Of a DNA stretch of 64,000 bases, positions 1 to 8,115 are shown in pieces. The notes beneath the pieces were generated by a model. That model saw only the letters and a list, made by a program, of their open reading frames with translations, was not told the origin of the DNA and ran no database searches. The stretch spans positions 496,001 to 560,000 of the forward strand of contig NZ_CP046919.1 of NCBI RefSeq assembly GCF_011387195.1, given 5' to 3'. How positions within the stretch are numbered: position 1 is the first letter of the stretch; every line of letters begins with the position of its first letter. The DNA is from Streptococcus ruminicola. GTDB taxonomy: Bacteria > Bacillota > Bacilli > Lactobacillales > Streptococcaceae. Made by a program: the position numbers and the translations under genes.

Positions 1-929
1 ACCTAACACCTGCACTTTTGATTATCATCGCAATTTTAGTCGTAGCTTCATTTGTAAAACCAGCTGGTGATATCGGAACAGCTTACAACGCTGCCAATGA
101 TATCAGTAATGCCTTTAAAGATGTTCCATTTGTTGCGGGACTCATTCAAGGTTATGGAACAATGGATGCCCTTGCTTCACTAGCCTTTGCCATTATCGTT
201 ATCGACGCTAGCAAATCACACGGAGCAAAAGGAAAAGCGGAAGTTGCTACACTTACTTTCAAATCAGGATTAATCGCTACTGTACTACTTGCTCTTATTT
301 ATATCTTTGTAGCTCGTATCGGAGCTTCATCACAAAATCTCTTTGATTTTGCAAACGGACACTTTATGTTTAAAGGTGAAGCAATCGATGGTGGTAACAT
401 CCTTGGACAAGCAGCTCACTTCTATCTTGGAAGTATCGGACAAATCATCCTTGCTGCAGCTATTTTCCTTGCTTGCTTAACAACAGCAACTGGTTTGATT
501 ACTGCCTGTGCAGAGTACTTCCACAAATTGCAACCAAAAGTTTCTCACGTTACTTGGGCAACTCTCTTCACTTTGATTGCATTATTCTTCTACTTCGGTG
601 GTCTTTCTGAATTGATTAAGTGGTCACTTCCAGTACTTTACTTGCTCTATCCATTAACAGTCGTTATTATCTTCTTAGCCTTGCTATCAAAATTCTTCAA
701 GAAAGATCGCATCGTTTACCAAATTACAATTGGTTTTGCAGCTATCCCAGCTCTTTACGATGCCCTCTCAACACTTGCTAAAATGACTGGACTTTTCAGC
801 CTACCAGCAAGCCTTGTTAATTTCTTCAATGGATTCGTTCCACTTGGACAGTTCTCACTTGAATGGATTAGCTTTGCCATCGTTGGATTCATTGTTGGAT
901 TTATCCTACACAAGACTAAAAAAGCTTAA
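1..929 (+). CDS. brnQ: Branched-chain amino acid carrier BrnQ, 3' part
   Basis: This is the C-terminal part of an LIVCS-family carrier that imports leucine, isoleucine and valine with a coupling cation across the membrane. The reading frame is open to the first base of the window (codons begin at base 3), so the gene starts upstream; the first in-window start-like codon is only a TTG at 18 and should not be taken as the start. About 308 residues remain, with seven or so hydrophobic segments separated by short loops, a motif GQAAHFYLGS near the middle and a lysine-rich end. A hairpin with a T-run follows directly. The family call is by recognition; cation type and substrate preference are not visible. 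Confidence 0.85.
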   Translation, partial: LTPALLIIIAILVVASFVKPAGDIGTAYNAANDISNAFKDVPFVAGLIQGYGTMDALASLAFAIIVIDASKSHGAKGKAEVATLTFKSGLIATVLLALIYIFVARIGASSQNLFDFANGHFMFKGEAIDGGNILGQAAHFYLGSIGQIILAAAIFLACLTTATGLITACAEYFHKLQPKVSHVTWATLFTLIALFFYFGGLSELIKWSLPVLYLLYPLTVVIIFLALLSKFFKKDRIVYQITIGFAAIPALYDALSTLAKMTGLFSLPASLVNFFNGFVPLGQFSLEWISFAIVGFIVGFILHKTKKA

Positions 930-940
930 TAATAGCAAAA

Positions 941-970
941 CCAACCTTCATAACGAGGGTTGGCTTTTTT
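941..970 (+). terminator. Rho-independent terminator of brnQ
   Basis: A stem pairs CCAACCTTC (941-949) with GAGGGTTGG (955-963), with one G-T pair, around a five-base loop. It is followed by CTTTTTT. It separates brnQ from the convergent gene at 976. Confidence 0.8.
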
Positions 971-975
971 GTTGT

Positions 976-1605
976 TTATTTTCCAAGTAAACTAATACGT
1001 TCTTGAATGTGTTTGGCATTTTCAATCTCATCAACAAATCCAAGAGCATAATCCACATAGCTAATAGCACTTTCACCTTTTTCATTGAATGTCAATTCTT
1101 CACCAGCAAGAATGTATTCTCCTGTACGTTTACCATCTGCTTGGAAATTAATTGCTGGACTGATGAAAGTCCATTTGACATCATGACGTTCACGGATTTC
1201 TGCTAAGGACTGACGTTGAGCACTAGCAAGTGGTCTAAAAGCTTCTGGAAATTCTGGTGTGTCAACCAATTGCACCGTGTGCTCTGGGTTAACATAAAGA
1301 CTTCCTGCACCACCGACAATCATCAAACGTGTGTCAGTACCTGAAAGCAAATCAGCCAAATGTTTTTGTGAATCGCTGTGAAGATGAAGCTGGTCTTCTT
1401 TCCAATATCCAACAGCATCAACCACAACATCAAACCCTGCCAAATCTTCTTTTGTTAAGTCAAATAAGTCCTTTTCAATAACTTTTTGAGCTTTTGATTT
1501 ATTTGAACTACGAACAACTGCTGTGACATCATGGCCACGATTAAGAGCTTCTTCAACAATTAATCGACCTGCTTTACCATTTGCGGCAACGACTGCAATT
1601 TTCAT
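976..1605 (-). CDS. NAD(P)-binding reductase-like protein (YwnB type)
   Basis: A 209-residue protein of the NmrA/NAD(P)H-binding branch of extended short-chain dehydrogenase-like proteins, similar in kind to Bacillus YwnB. The N-terminus has a beta strand and a nucleotide-binding turn AANGKAG (residues 7-13); no clear YxxxK catalytic pair is evident, so real enzymatic activity is open. It is divergent from the Rrf2 regulator at 1782 and its promoter lies between two palindromes, so it is very probably the target of that regulator. The ywnA-ywnB pairing in Bacillus is the same arrangement. A likely role is in redox or electrophile stress, which is inference from the regulator class. A CCTCC complement to a ribosome site lies just upstream of the ATG. 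Confidence 0.75.
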   Translation of the reverse strand: MKIAVVAANGKAGRLIVEEALNRGHDVTAVVRSSNKSKAQKVIEKDLFDLTKEDLAGFDVVVDAVGYWKEDQLHLHSDSQKHLADLLSGTDTRLMIVGGAGSLYVNPEHTVQLVDTPEFPEAFRPLASAQRQSLAEIRERHDVKWTFISPAINFQADGKRTGEYILAGEELTFNEKGESAISYVDYALGFVDEIENAKHIQERISLLGK

Positions 1606-1637
1606 AAGAATTCCTCCGAAAAAATTATTTTCTTCGC

Positions 1638-1656
1638 TGTAACACCTTTTGTTACA
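1638..1656. promoter_or_regulatory. Palindromic operator 1 of the Rrf2/reductase pair
   Basis: TGTAAC (1638-1643) and GTTACA (1651-1656) form an inverted repeat with a seven-base spacer. It lies just downstream of the -10 of the leftward reductase promoter, where a bound repressor would block initiation or clearance. It contains the same GTTACAAC string as operator 2. Confidence 0.6.
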
Positions 1657-1667
1657 ACTACACTTTT

Positions 1668-1696
1668 AATATACCTTTATCCCGATGTAATGTCAA
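1668..1696 (-). promoter_or_regulatory. Promoter of the reductase-like gene
   Basis: On the minus strand TTGACA (1691-1696) and TATATT (1668-1673) are spaced by 17 bases. The -35 is perfect and the box pair sits between the two palindromic operators. Confidence 0.75.
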
Positions 1697-1697
1697 G

Positions 1698-1720
1698 AGT
1701 TACAACAAAAAGTTGTAACT
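1698..1720. promoter_or_regulatory. Palindromic operator 2 of the Rrf2/reductase pair
   Basis: AGTTACAAC (1698-1706) and GTTGTAACT (1712-1720) are perfect nine-base inverted arms around AAAAA. The site lies against the -35 of the leftward promoter and just upstream of the rightward rrf2 promoter, so one bound dimer could control both genes. Confidence 0.75.
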
Positions 1721-1750
1721 TTTTTAATGACAACTCAAATATGCTATAAT
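1721..1750 (+). promoter_or_regulatory. Promoter of the Rrf2 regulator gene
   Basis: An extended -10, TGCTATAAT (1742-1750), lies 31 bases before the ATG. The -35 is weak (TTTTTA at 1721-1726, 18-base spacer) and touches operator 2. Confidence 0.6.
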
Positions 1751-1781
1751 AAGCTTAACTAAATTCCCATAAGGAGAAAAA

Positions 1782-2243
1782 ATGCCCTATTCAACTCGAC
1801 TAGCAACTTCCGTTCATATTCTGTTAGCCATTTATCATTTTGAAAATGAAGCAAAAGTAACTTCTACTTTTCTAGCTAAAAGTATCCAGACTAACCCTGT
1901 TATTGTGCGTAACTTACTAGGAAAATTGCAAAAAGCTGACTTAGTCAAAGTCGAAGCTGGTGTTGGTGGAGCTCATTTAACAAAGAAACCTGAAGAACTA
2001 ACACTTTGGGATATCTTCCAAGCCGTCGAAGACAAAAATAAACCTATTTTCAAAGCTAGTGATGATACCAATCCAAATTGTCCTGTTGGTCGTGTGGTTA
2101 ATTCAGTTCTTCAACCACGCATTGACAAGATTCAAGAAAGTTTCAATGCCTCTCTAAAAGCCATTAACCTAGCAAACCTGATTGAGGATATGGACCAGCA
2201 ATTAGAAAAAATAGATTTCAAAAATCTCCCTGAAAAACCTTAA
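1782..2243 (+). CDS. Rrf2 family transcriptional regulator (YwnA type)
   Basis: A 153-residue Rrf2-family DNA-binding protein. A winged-helix N-terminal half (ATSVHILLAIYHF, then the recognition region NPVIVRNLLGKLQKADLV) is followed by a wing with GVGGAHLTK, a long dimerisation helix and a charged tail. Iron-sulphur members carry three clustered cysteines; this one has a single cysteine (C100, in NPNCPVG), so it is not a canonical cluster binder and may sense oxidants or electrophiles through one thiol. It faces the reductase-like gene and two palindromes lie between them, which suggests repression of both itself and that gene. The AAGGAG ribosome site at 1771-1776 supports the start. Confidence 0.85.
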   Translation: MPYSTRLATSVHILLAIYHFENEAKVTSTFLAKSIQTNPVIVRNLLGKLQKADLVKVEAGVGGAHLTKKPEELTLWDIFQAVEDKNKPIFKASDDTNPNCPVGRVVNSVLQPRIDKIQESFNASLKAINLANLIEDMDQQLEKIDFKNLPEKP

Positions 2244-2254
2244 AAAGTTAATCT

Positions 2255-2287
2255 AAAAAGAGACTCACAAATGTGAGCCTCTTTTTT
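2255..2287. terminator. Bidirectional terminator between rrf2 and metP
   Basis: An A-run, the stem AGAG-CTCAC/GTGAG-CTCT with a four-base loop and a T-run lie between convergent genes. The symmetry allows termination on both strands. Confidence 0.8.
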
Positions 2288-2291
2288 AGAT

Positions 2292-2984
2292 TTATTTATG
2301 ACTAAGTTTTTTAGTTAAGAAATCACCGACAAATTGGATGATAAAGACAAGAACCAAAATACATAGTGTCGCGATAATTGTGACATCCGTTGCTGAACGG
2401 TTGTATCCGTAGTAAATAGCAATATAACCAAGACCACCAGCACCGATGGCACCAGCCATTGCTGTTTCACCGATGAGTGAGATAAGAGTCACAGTTGACA
2501 CACGAATCAATTCTGGCAAACCTTCGCTAAGGTAAATCTTGATAATATCCCAAAGTGTCGCACCTGAAGCTTGTGCCGCTTCGATAACTCCCTTGTCCAT
2601 TTCAGAAAAGACTACTTGAACTTGGCGAGCATAAAAGGCAAAGGTTGCCGCAGACAAAGGAATCAAAGCCGCTGTTTTACCAAGGTTAGTTCCAACAAGA
2701 GCGTAAGTGAAACCTTTTAAAATCGCAAGCAAGATAATAAATGGAATGGCACGCACAATTGACGTGAAAATATCCAAAACTTTAAAACCAAAACGATTGC
2801 TCAAAACGCCATTTGGTCCTGTTAGAACCAAAAACAAGCCCATAACAAGTCCTAAAAGACCACCAATGACAAAAGACCAACCTGTCATGTAAATAGTCGC
2901 TGAAAAGGCATCTGACCAAGAATTTGTCCCTTCCCAGCCAATGCGGTAAACATCAGGCATATTTGTAGAAATCCATTCAATCAT
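2292..2984 (-). CDS. metP: Methionine ABC transporter permease MetP/MetI
   Basis: The 230-residue membrane subunit of the MetNPQ methionine importer (methionine uptake transporter family). It has five hydrophobic segments and the cytoplasmic EAA loop, starting at EAAQASGATLWD (residues 135-146), which docks on the ATPase. It abuts the metN stop codon with no gap, so translation is coupled. It is the last gene of the metQ-metN-metP unit; the bidirectional hairpin at 2255 ends the transcript. Transport of related amino acids or D-methionine cannot be read from sequence. Confidence 0.92.
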   Translation of the reverse strand: MIEWISTNMPDVYRIGWEGTNSWSDAFSATIYMTGWSFVIGGLLGLVMGLFLVLTGPNGVLSNRFGFKVLDIFTSIVRAIPFIILLAILKGFTYALVGTNLGKTAALIPLSAATFAFYARQVQVVFSEMDKGVIEAAQASGATLWDIIKIYLSEGLPELIRVSTVTLISLIGETAMAGAIGAGGLGYIAIYYGYNRSATDVTIIATLCILVLVFIIQFVGDFLTKKLSHK

Positions 2985-4049
2985 TTAGGCACCTCGTTTC
3001 AATACTGTTAATTCGATTCCAGCAGCAACAATAGCTTCTTGCGCACCCGCCAGTGCAAAGGCTTCACCAGACAAGACAACAATCATCTCACCAACTGGTG
3101 TATCATCAAGAATTTCAATATTTCCGTAAAGAATATTAGCTGTAACTTCGAATTGTTTGTAGATTTGGTTAAGAATTGGTTCATCAGTTGATGTTCCAGC
3201 ATACTTCAATTGAACAAGCAAATCATCTTTTGGCAGATTTTGTACAATAGCTTGTTTTTCAATTTTAACCAAGGCATCTTCAATACCAGTTGCTGTTTTA
3301 ATAAATTCTTGTGTTAATGGTTCTTTAGGATTTGAGAAGATGTCTAGAACTGATCCTTCTTCAATCAAGCGACCATTTTGCATGACAGCGACACGGTGGC
3401 AGATGTCTTTCACAATTTGCATTTCGTGAGTAATCATAACCACTGTCAAACCAAGTTTTTGGTTCAATTCTTGCAATAGCGCCAAAATTTGTTTGGTTGT
3501 TTTTGGGTCAAGAGCTGATGTTGATTCATCAGAAATCAAAATTTCTGGGTCATTAGCAAGCGCACGCGCAATCGCCACACGTTGTTTTTGACCACCTGAT
3601 AATTGTGATGGATAGTTTTCAGCTCGATCGGCTAGACCTACCAATTCCAACAATTCAGCAACTTTTTGATCTTTTTCTTCTTTGCTTAATTTTGAATGAC
3701 GAAGAGCAAATGCTACATTTTGGCGCGCTGTTTTTTGTGCCATCAAATTAAAGTGTTGGAAAATCATCCCAATTTTTTGACGTTTTTGACGAAGGGCAGC
3801 TCCTTTTAATTGAACTTTTCCATCCGCAAATGTCACATCATCACCAATTGTGATTTTTCCTGCTGTTGGGGCTTGTAACAAATTAATCGTACGTACCAAA
3901 GTTGATTTTCCGGCACCAGAATACCCAACAATTCCATAAATATCGCCTTTATTAATCGCAATTGAAACATCTTTTACCGCTTCAATCACACGTTTTTTCT
4001 GGCGAAAAGTAATATCGATATGCTCTAAATTAATAATCGGTTTTGTCAT
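2985..4049 (-). CDS. metN: Methionine ABC transporter ATP-binding protein MetN
   Basis: The 354-residue ATPase of the methionine importer. Walker A is GYSGAGKST (residues 42-50), the ABC signature LSGGQ is at 150-154 and Walker B ILISDE at 170-175. The C-terminal 80 or so residues form the NIL/ACT-like domain, which in MetN binds internal methionine and shuts transport off. Length matches the family. It sits directly upstream of metP. It is separated from metQ by 170 bases that hold a GC-rich hairpin, so its expression may be lower than that of the binding protein. Confidence 0.93.
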   Translation of the reverse strand: MTKPIINLEHIDITFRQKKRVIEAVKDVSIAINKGDIYGIVGYSGAGKSTLVRTINLLQAPTAGKITIGDDVTFADGKVQLKGAALRQKRQKIGMIFQHFNLMAQKTARQNVAFALRHSKLSKEEKDQKVAELLELVGLADRAENYPSQLSGGQKQRVAIARALANDPEILISDESTSALDPKTTKQILALLQELNQKLGLTVVMITHEMQIVKDICHRVAVMQNGRLIEEGSVLDIFSNPKEPLTQEFIKTATGIEDALVKIEKQAIVQNLPKDDLLVQLKYAGTSTDEPILNQIYKQFEVTANILYGNIEILDDTPVGEMIVVLSGEAFALAGAQEAIVAAGIELTVLKRGA

Positions 4050-4175
4050 AACTCTTACTCAACTCCTCAAGATTTACTCACTTATTGTTTTATCAATTCT
4101 ATCATTTTAAAACAATTTTCAAAACTTTCCAACATCATATTCTACCATATTCTGTTGTTTTTAAAAATAGAGAAT

Positions 4176-4194
4176 GGCGTGTTTCACACACGCC
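4176..4194 (-). promoter_or_regulatory. Hairpin between metQ and metN, possible partial terminator
   Basis: GGCGTGT (4176-4182) pairs with ACACGCC (4188-4194). On the minus strand the stem is followed by ATTCTCTATTTTT, an interrupted T-run. It lies 25 bases after the metQ stop and may lower read-through into metNP or protect the metQ message 3' end. Confidence 0.5.
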
Positions 4195-4219
4195 AGCTCT
4201 AAATCTTCAATAAAATCCT

Positions 4220-5098
4220 TTAGTCTTTAGAAGAAACTTTTGCACCCTTCCATGCTGGGATATCAACGTTATTTGAAGCATCTTGGATGACTTTACCAAC
4301 TTCGTCAGTTTGGTAAACTGAAATCAAAGTCTTGATAGCTTTAGCTTTGTCAGATTTCTTCCAATCTTTTTGAGCTGCAATAACGTTGACCCATTGATCT
4401 GAGTTTTTGTCAACTGCTTCTTTGTAAAGTGTTGTTTTGTAATCAACTTTTGCTGCTTGAGCGTAAGAGTTGTTAACGATAGCGGCATCGACTGATGACA
4501 ATGTTGAAGCCGTTTGTGCAGCATCAACTTCTTTGATATCTAAATCTTTAGGATTTGATGAAATGTTTTTGATTGTTGCTAATTCATCACCATTAACGTC
4601 CAATTTAATCAAACCTGCTGATTGAAGAAGGTAAAGAGCACGGCTTTCGTTTGAAGCATCATTTGGAACTGAGATAGTTGCTTTGTTAGGAATGTCTTTG
4701 ACATCAGTGTATTTAGCTTTGCCATTTTCTGTACCTGAGAAGATACGGATTGGGCTAAGAAGTGTGTCAGCGGCTTCTACCAAAGTTCCTTTGTTTTCAG
4801 AGTTCCAGTTGTTCAAAAAATATTTGTGTTGGAAGGCATTGACGTCAACTTCACCATTTTGAAGAGCTTCGTTTGGTTGGTTGTAATCAGTGAACTCAAC
4901 CAATTCGATTTCCACGCCTTTGTCTTTAGCCAATTCTTTGACTTTATCCCAAAGTGGTTCAGTTGCATCATCCAAAGTCATGATACCAACTTTAAGTTTT
5001 GAATCATTTGAAGCTGATTTTGAACCACCACATGCTGCCAATAAAAGTGTTGAGGCAAGAGCTACGCTAGCCAATCCAAGTAATTTTTTTAATTTCAT
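4220..5098 (-). CDS. metQ: Methionine-binding lipoprotein MetQ
   Basis: The 292-residue solute-binding lipoprotein of the NlpA/MetQ family, the receptor for the MetNP importer. The signal peptide ends in the lipobox LLAAC with C23 as the lipidation site. The mature part has the family pattern: KVGIM strand, FTDYNQPNEAL, NAFQHKYFLNNW, then PNDASNESRAL and VNNSYAQAA. It is first in its transcript, with a promoter and a near-perfect MET-box immediately upstream, and feeds metN-metP. An AGAGG ribosome site precedes the ATG by eight bases. The S. mutans atm locus has the same kind of arrangement. Confidence 0.93.
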   Translation of the reverse strand: MKLKKLLGLASVALASTLLLAACGGSKSASNDSKLKVGIMTLDDATEPLWDKVKELAKDKGVEIELVEFTDYNQPNEALQNGEVDVNAFQHKYFLNNWNSENKGTLVEAADTLLSPIRIFSGTENGKAKYTDVKDIPNKATISVPNDASNESRALYLLQSAGLIKLDVNGDELATIKNISSNPKDLDIKEVDAAQTASTLSSVDAAIVNNSYAQAAKVDYKTTLYKEAVDKNSDQWVNVIAAQKDWKKSDKAKAIKTLISVYQTDEVGKVIQDASNNVDIPAWKGAKVSSKD

Positions 5099-5131
5099 AT
5101 CTATTTCCTCTCTCCTTTAACTCGTGATTTA

Positions 5132-5160
5132 ATTCTATCCTATTTGGTTATAGGTTTCAA
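5132..5160 (-). promoter_or_regulatory. Promoter of metQNP
   Basis: TTGAAA (5155-5160) and TAGAAT (5132-5137) on the minus strand are 17 bases apart. The MET-box lies 22 bases upstream of the -35, an activator position for a LysR-type protein. Confidence 0.7.
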
Positions 5161-5182
5161 ATTGTTAAAATCAAGGTTTAGC

Positions 5183-5199
5183 TATAGTTTTAAACTATA
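5183..5199. promoter_or_regulatory. MET-box, binding site of MtaR/MetR-type LysR regulator
   Basis: A 17-base palindrome, TATAGTTT-T-AAACTATA. It matches the MET-box consensus I know for Streptococcaceae, bound by the LysR-family methionine regulator MtaR/MetR. The regulator itself is not in this window. Confidence 0.85.
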
Positions 5200-5205
5200 A
5201 CTAAA

Positions 5206-6045
5206 TTATTTTTCTGATGGAACCGTCAACTCTTTCGCGTTTGGGACATAATCTCCGCCAAGATATTTCTGTGACAAGTCTGACAAAGTCCCATCCTTTT
5301 GCAAGGTCTTCAAACGTTTATTAACAAAGCTTTGCAAATCTTTTTGATCTTGCCCAAGAATGAAATAAATGAATGGTTGTTCATCAGATTTCAACTCGAT
5401 AGTTTTCAAATTATTCAATTTTTGATTTTTAATAATGGTATTTACCGTAGGAGCATCAAAAATCTTGAAATCAAACTTACCATCATTCAGATTTGTCAAA
5501 ACTTGAGTAATGTTTTCGTTAGTGTAGTTGAGGTCAACAGGTTTGCTGCTATTTTCAGTGTTAAATTTTTCAAGCTGTGCTGCTGTTGTTGTTCCTTGGA
5601 CAACCTGCGTAGAATGTCCAGCAATATCATCGTATGAAGCAATATCTGAGTCTTTTGGCACTACCAAAACTGATGGTGTTGACCCGATTGGATAAGAATA
5701 AAGGTATTTTGCTGAACGTTCTTTGGTATAACTGATATTGTTGCCGCCAAGCTGATATTTCCCAGAATCAAGTCCTGTGAAAATAGATGACCACTCTGTC
5801 TTCTTGAAAGTCACTTTGTACTTATCAGAATCTTTGAAGACAGCTTTTGCCACCTCGATATCATAACCAGTTAGTTTACCTGATTCTTCGTAAGAGAAAG
5901 GTGCTGTCGTTCCAACTGTCGCAAAAGTCAGCTCTTTCTTATCAGATGATGCATCTGATGATGACTTTGATGAGCAAGCTGCAAGAAGCGTTGCTGAGAC
6001 GAGAGCTAGTCCTGTTATTCCTAGCATTTTTTTCATAATCGTCAT
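5206..6045 (-). CDS. Amino acid ABC transporter substrate-binding lipoprotein
   Basis: A family 3 extracellular solute-binding protein, 279 residues from the chosen start. The open frame runs 14 codons further, but the ATG at 6045 has a GGA-rich ribosome site six bases upstream and begins a normal signal peptide ending LLAAC with C24 as the lipidated residue. The mature part has the typical GYDIEVAKAVF and YTKERSAKYLYSYP motifs seen in streptococcal cystine/polar amino acid receptors. No permease or ATPase of that family is adjacent, so it either works with metNP or with a transporter elsewhere. It lies between the M20 peptidase and metQ, as atmA-type proteins do in S. mutans. Substrate not determined. 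Confidence 0.85.
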   Translation of the reverse strand: MTIMKKMLGITGLALVSATLLAACSSKSSSDASSDKKELTFATVGTTAPFSYEESGKLTGYDIEVAKAVFKDSDKYKVTFKKTEWSSIFTGLDSGKYQLGGNNISYTKERSAKYLYSYPIGSTPSVLVVPKDSDIASYDDIAGHSTQVVQGTTTAAQLEKFNTENSSKPVDLNYTNENITQVLTNLNDGKFDFKIFDAPTVNTIIKNQKLNNLKTIELKSDEQPFIYFILGQDQKDLQSFVNKRLKTLQKDGTLSDLSQKYLGGDYVPNAKELTVPSEK

Positions 6046-6150
6046 ATCGTTTCCTACCTTCTTTAAGAGTTGCTTACATCTTAACATCCAAGCGACTTCT
6101 TAACAAATACTTAAATTCTATCACCGCGATAAAGAAATCTTATCACCCAG

Positions 6151-7296
6151 CTAGTCTTTTCCCTTTGCAAAATAATCTAGCAAATAAAGAGCATTCTCAA
6201 CAAAATACTGCACGGCTGTTTTGAGTGCTTCGTCTTTGACCGTAAAAGTATCTTGGTGAAGCCCTGCCGCATTTTCATCGCCATTACTTCCAATCAAAGC
6301 GAAAACACCTGGAATCTTCTCTTGATAAGCCGCAAAGTCCTCACCAATGGTCAGAGGTTCAACTTCTAAAACCTTGGCAAATCGCTCAGAATTTTTAGCA
6401 ATTAAGGGGGTTAACTCTTCATCATTAAAAGTTAATGTCGGCGTTTTGCCCCATTCAATCGATACTTGAGCCGCAAATTGGTCAGCTGTATTTTCGATAA
6501 TTTTAGTAAATGACTCACGCAAATGCTGACGTGTCTCCGCAGAAAATGAGCGCATTGTCCCTTCAAAATAACCTGATTCTGGCATGACATTCCACGCGCT
6601 GCCCACATCAATGTGTGTCACTGACAAGACTGCAGGCTCAAAAGGCGATACCGTACGGCTGACAATCGCCTGAAGATTATTGACAATAGTTGTAATGGCT
6701 AAGACCGTATCTGTCCCAAAATCTGGACGCGCAGCATGCCCGCTCACCCCACTAACAGTGACTTTGAACTTATCGACGGCTGCCATGATAGCTTTTGAGC
6801 GAAGTCCGATTTCTCCAGGTTTCAAATGAGGATAATTATGGTAGCCGATAATAGCTGAAACATCCTTAAGACCGCCATTTTCAATCACTTGATACGCACC
6901 TACTGACACTTCTTCAGCTGGCTGAAAAATCAAGCGCACAGTTCCTTTTAGCTGCTCTTCTTTTGCTTTTAAAATCTCAGCAGCGCCTAAAAGACTAGTC
7001 TGGTGAAAATCATGCCCACAGGCGTGCATAGCGCCGTTCTGGCTGGCATAATCAAAGGTATTTCGCTCCTTGATTGGTAGAGCATCAATATCTGCACGCA
7101 AAGCAATAACGGGCTTACCATGCCCAATTTCGGCAATAAAACCCGTTGGTAAATCTGTTTCAAGAATACGAATCCCTAAATTTGAAATGTATTCTTTCAA
7201 AAAGGCTGTCGTCTCAAATTCATTCTCCGAAACCTCAGGATGCGCATGAATATGATGACGAATCTCTGCTAATTTTGTGTAAAAATCTTTTGTCAT
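6151..7296 (-). CDS. M20 family metallopeptidase/amidohydrolase
   Basis: A 381-residue cytoplasmic zinc peptidase of the M20D/aminoacylase group (hippurate hydrolase, N-acyl-amino-acid amidohydrolase). Metal and catalytic motifs are RADIDALP (67-74), HACGHDFH (91-98) and PAEE (126-129); a second set is the later GEDFAAY. It overlaps the upstream binding-protein gene by four bases (ATGA), so the two are translationally coupled. Its place in a methionine/cystine uptake operon suggests that it frees an amino acid from an acylated or peptide form after import, but the substrate is unknown. Confidence 0.88.
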   Translation of the reverse strand: MTKDFYTKLAEIRHHIHAHPEVSENEFETTAFLKEYISNLGIRILETDLPTGFIAEIGHGKPVIALRADIDALPIKERNTFDYASQNGAMHACGHDFHQTSLLGAAEILKAKEEQLKGTVRLIFQPAEEVSVGAYQVIENGGLKDVSAIIGYHNYPHLKPGEIGLRSKAIMAAVDKFKVTVSGVSGHAARPDFGTDTVLAITTIVNNLQAIVSRTVSPFEPAVLSVTHIDVGSAWNVMPESGYFEGTMRSFSAETRQHLRESFTKIIENTADQFAAQVSIEWGKTPTLTFNDEELTPLIAKNSERFAKVLEVEPLTIGEDFAAYQEKIPGVFALIGSNGDENAAGLHQDTFTVKDEALKTAVQYFVENALYLLDYFAKGKD

Positions 7297-8090
7297 TTAT
7301 TTGCCTCTACTGCCGACTTTTCTGGTAAATAACTACCACCTAGATATTTCTGGCTCAATTTTTCTAAAGTGCCATTATCATAAAGTTTTTTAACCGCCTT
7401 GTTAAATTCTCCTTGTAACTTCTCACTGTCACTTGAGAAAATAATATAATTATTTGGATTGTCATCTGTTTTTAAATCAGTAACAGTCAAGTCGAGTTTC
7501 TTTTGCTTGATAATCGTCTCAACGGAAATTTTATCAAAGATTAAATAATCAAATTCTCCGCTATCCAAGTCTAATAAGCGTTTTGTAACGTCCTCACCTG
7601 AATAATCAATTGTTGATGGCGAATCACTGTGTTTCTTATTCCAATCATCGACAAATTTTGCTGTTGATGTTCCCGTATCATCTTGGGTGACCTTACCAGC
7701 AATATCATCAAGTGACTTAATGTCAGAACCATCCTTAGTGACTAGCACCAGCGGATTTTTGGCAATTGGTACAGAATAAAGATATTTGCTTGCACGTTCT
7801 TTCGTGTAAGACAGATTATTGGCAGCCACTTGGTAAATTTCACTATCGAGCCCGACAAAAATGGAATCCCAAGCAGTCTTTTTAAAACTAATATCATAGC
7901 CATCAATATACTTACTAGCTGATTTGATTACTTGAATATCATAGCCAGTCAGTTGACCTTTAGTATTTTGATAAGAAAAAGGTTTGATATCCCCTGCTGT
8001 GGCAACGACAGCTTTCTGATCAGCTGCCTCAACATGAACTGTCAGTCCTGCACTTAATAAAATAGTTAATCCTAATAAACTTTTTTTCAT
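7293..8090 (-). CDS. Family 3 solute-binding protein without lipobox cysteine
   Basis: A 265-residue paralogue of the binding protein at 5206, sharing GYDIQVIKSA, KKTAWDSIFVGLDS and YTKERASKYLYSVP. The N-terminus is a signal peptide, but where the lipobox cysteine would be it reads LLSAGLTV, and the first plausible cleavage site is AxA-like (VEAAD). There is no cysteine in the signal region, so it should be released or held non-covalently rather than lipid-anchored. The GAGGT ribosome site six bases before the ATG supports this start. It is coupled to the M20 peptidase downstream and follows the amidotransferase-like gene by 25 bases. Confidence 0.85.
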   Translation of the reverse strand: MKKSLLGLTILLSAGLTVHVEAADQKAVVATAGDIKPFSYQNTKGQLTGYDIQVIKSASKYIDGYDISFKKTAWDSIFVGLDSEIYQVAANNLSYTKERASKYLYSVPIAKNPLVLVTKDGSDIKSLDDIAGKVTQDDTGTSTAKFVDDWNKKHSDSPSTIDYSGEDVTKRLLDLDSGEFDYLIFDKISVETIIKQKKLDLTVTDLKTDDNPNNYIIFSSDSEKLQGEFNKAVKKLYDNGTLEKLSQKYLGGSYLPEKSAVEANK

Positions 8091-8115
8091 TTTCGTACCT
8101 CAAACTCCACTAAAA

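Noticed and set aside
18..20. TTG at 18 as the start of brnQ
   Set aside because: The frame is open to the window edge and the protein lacks the N-terminal helices, so the gene is cut by the window.
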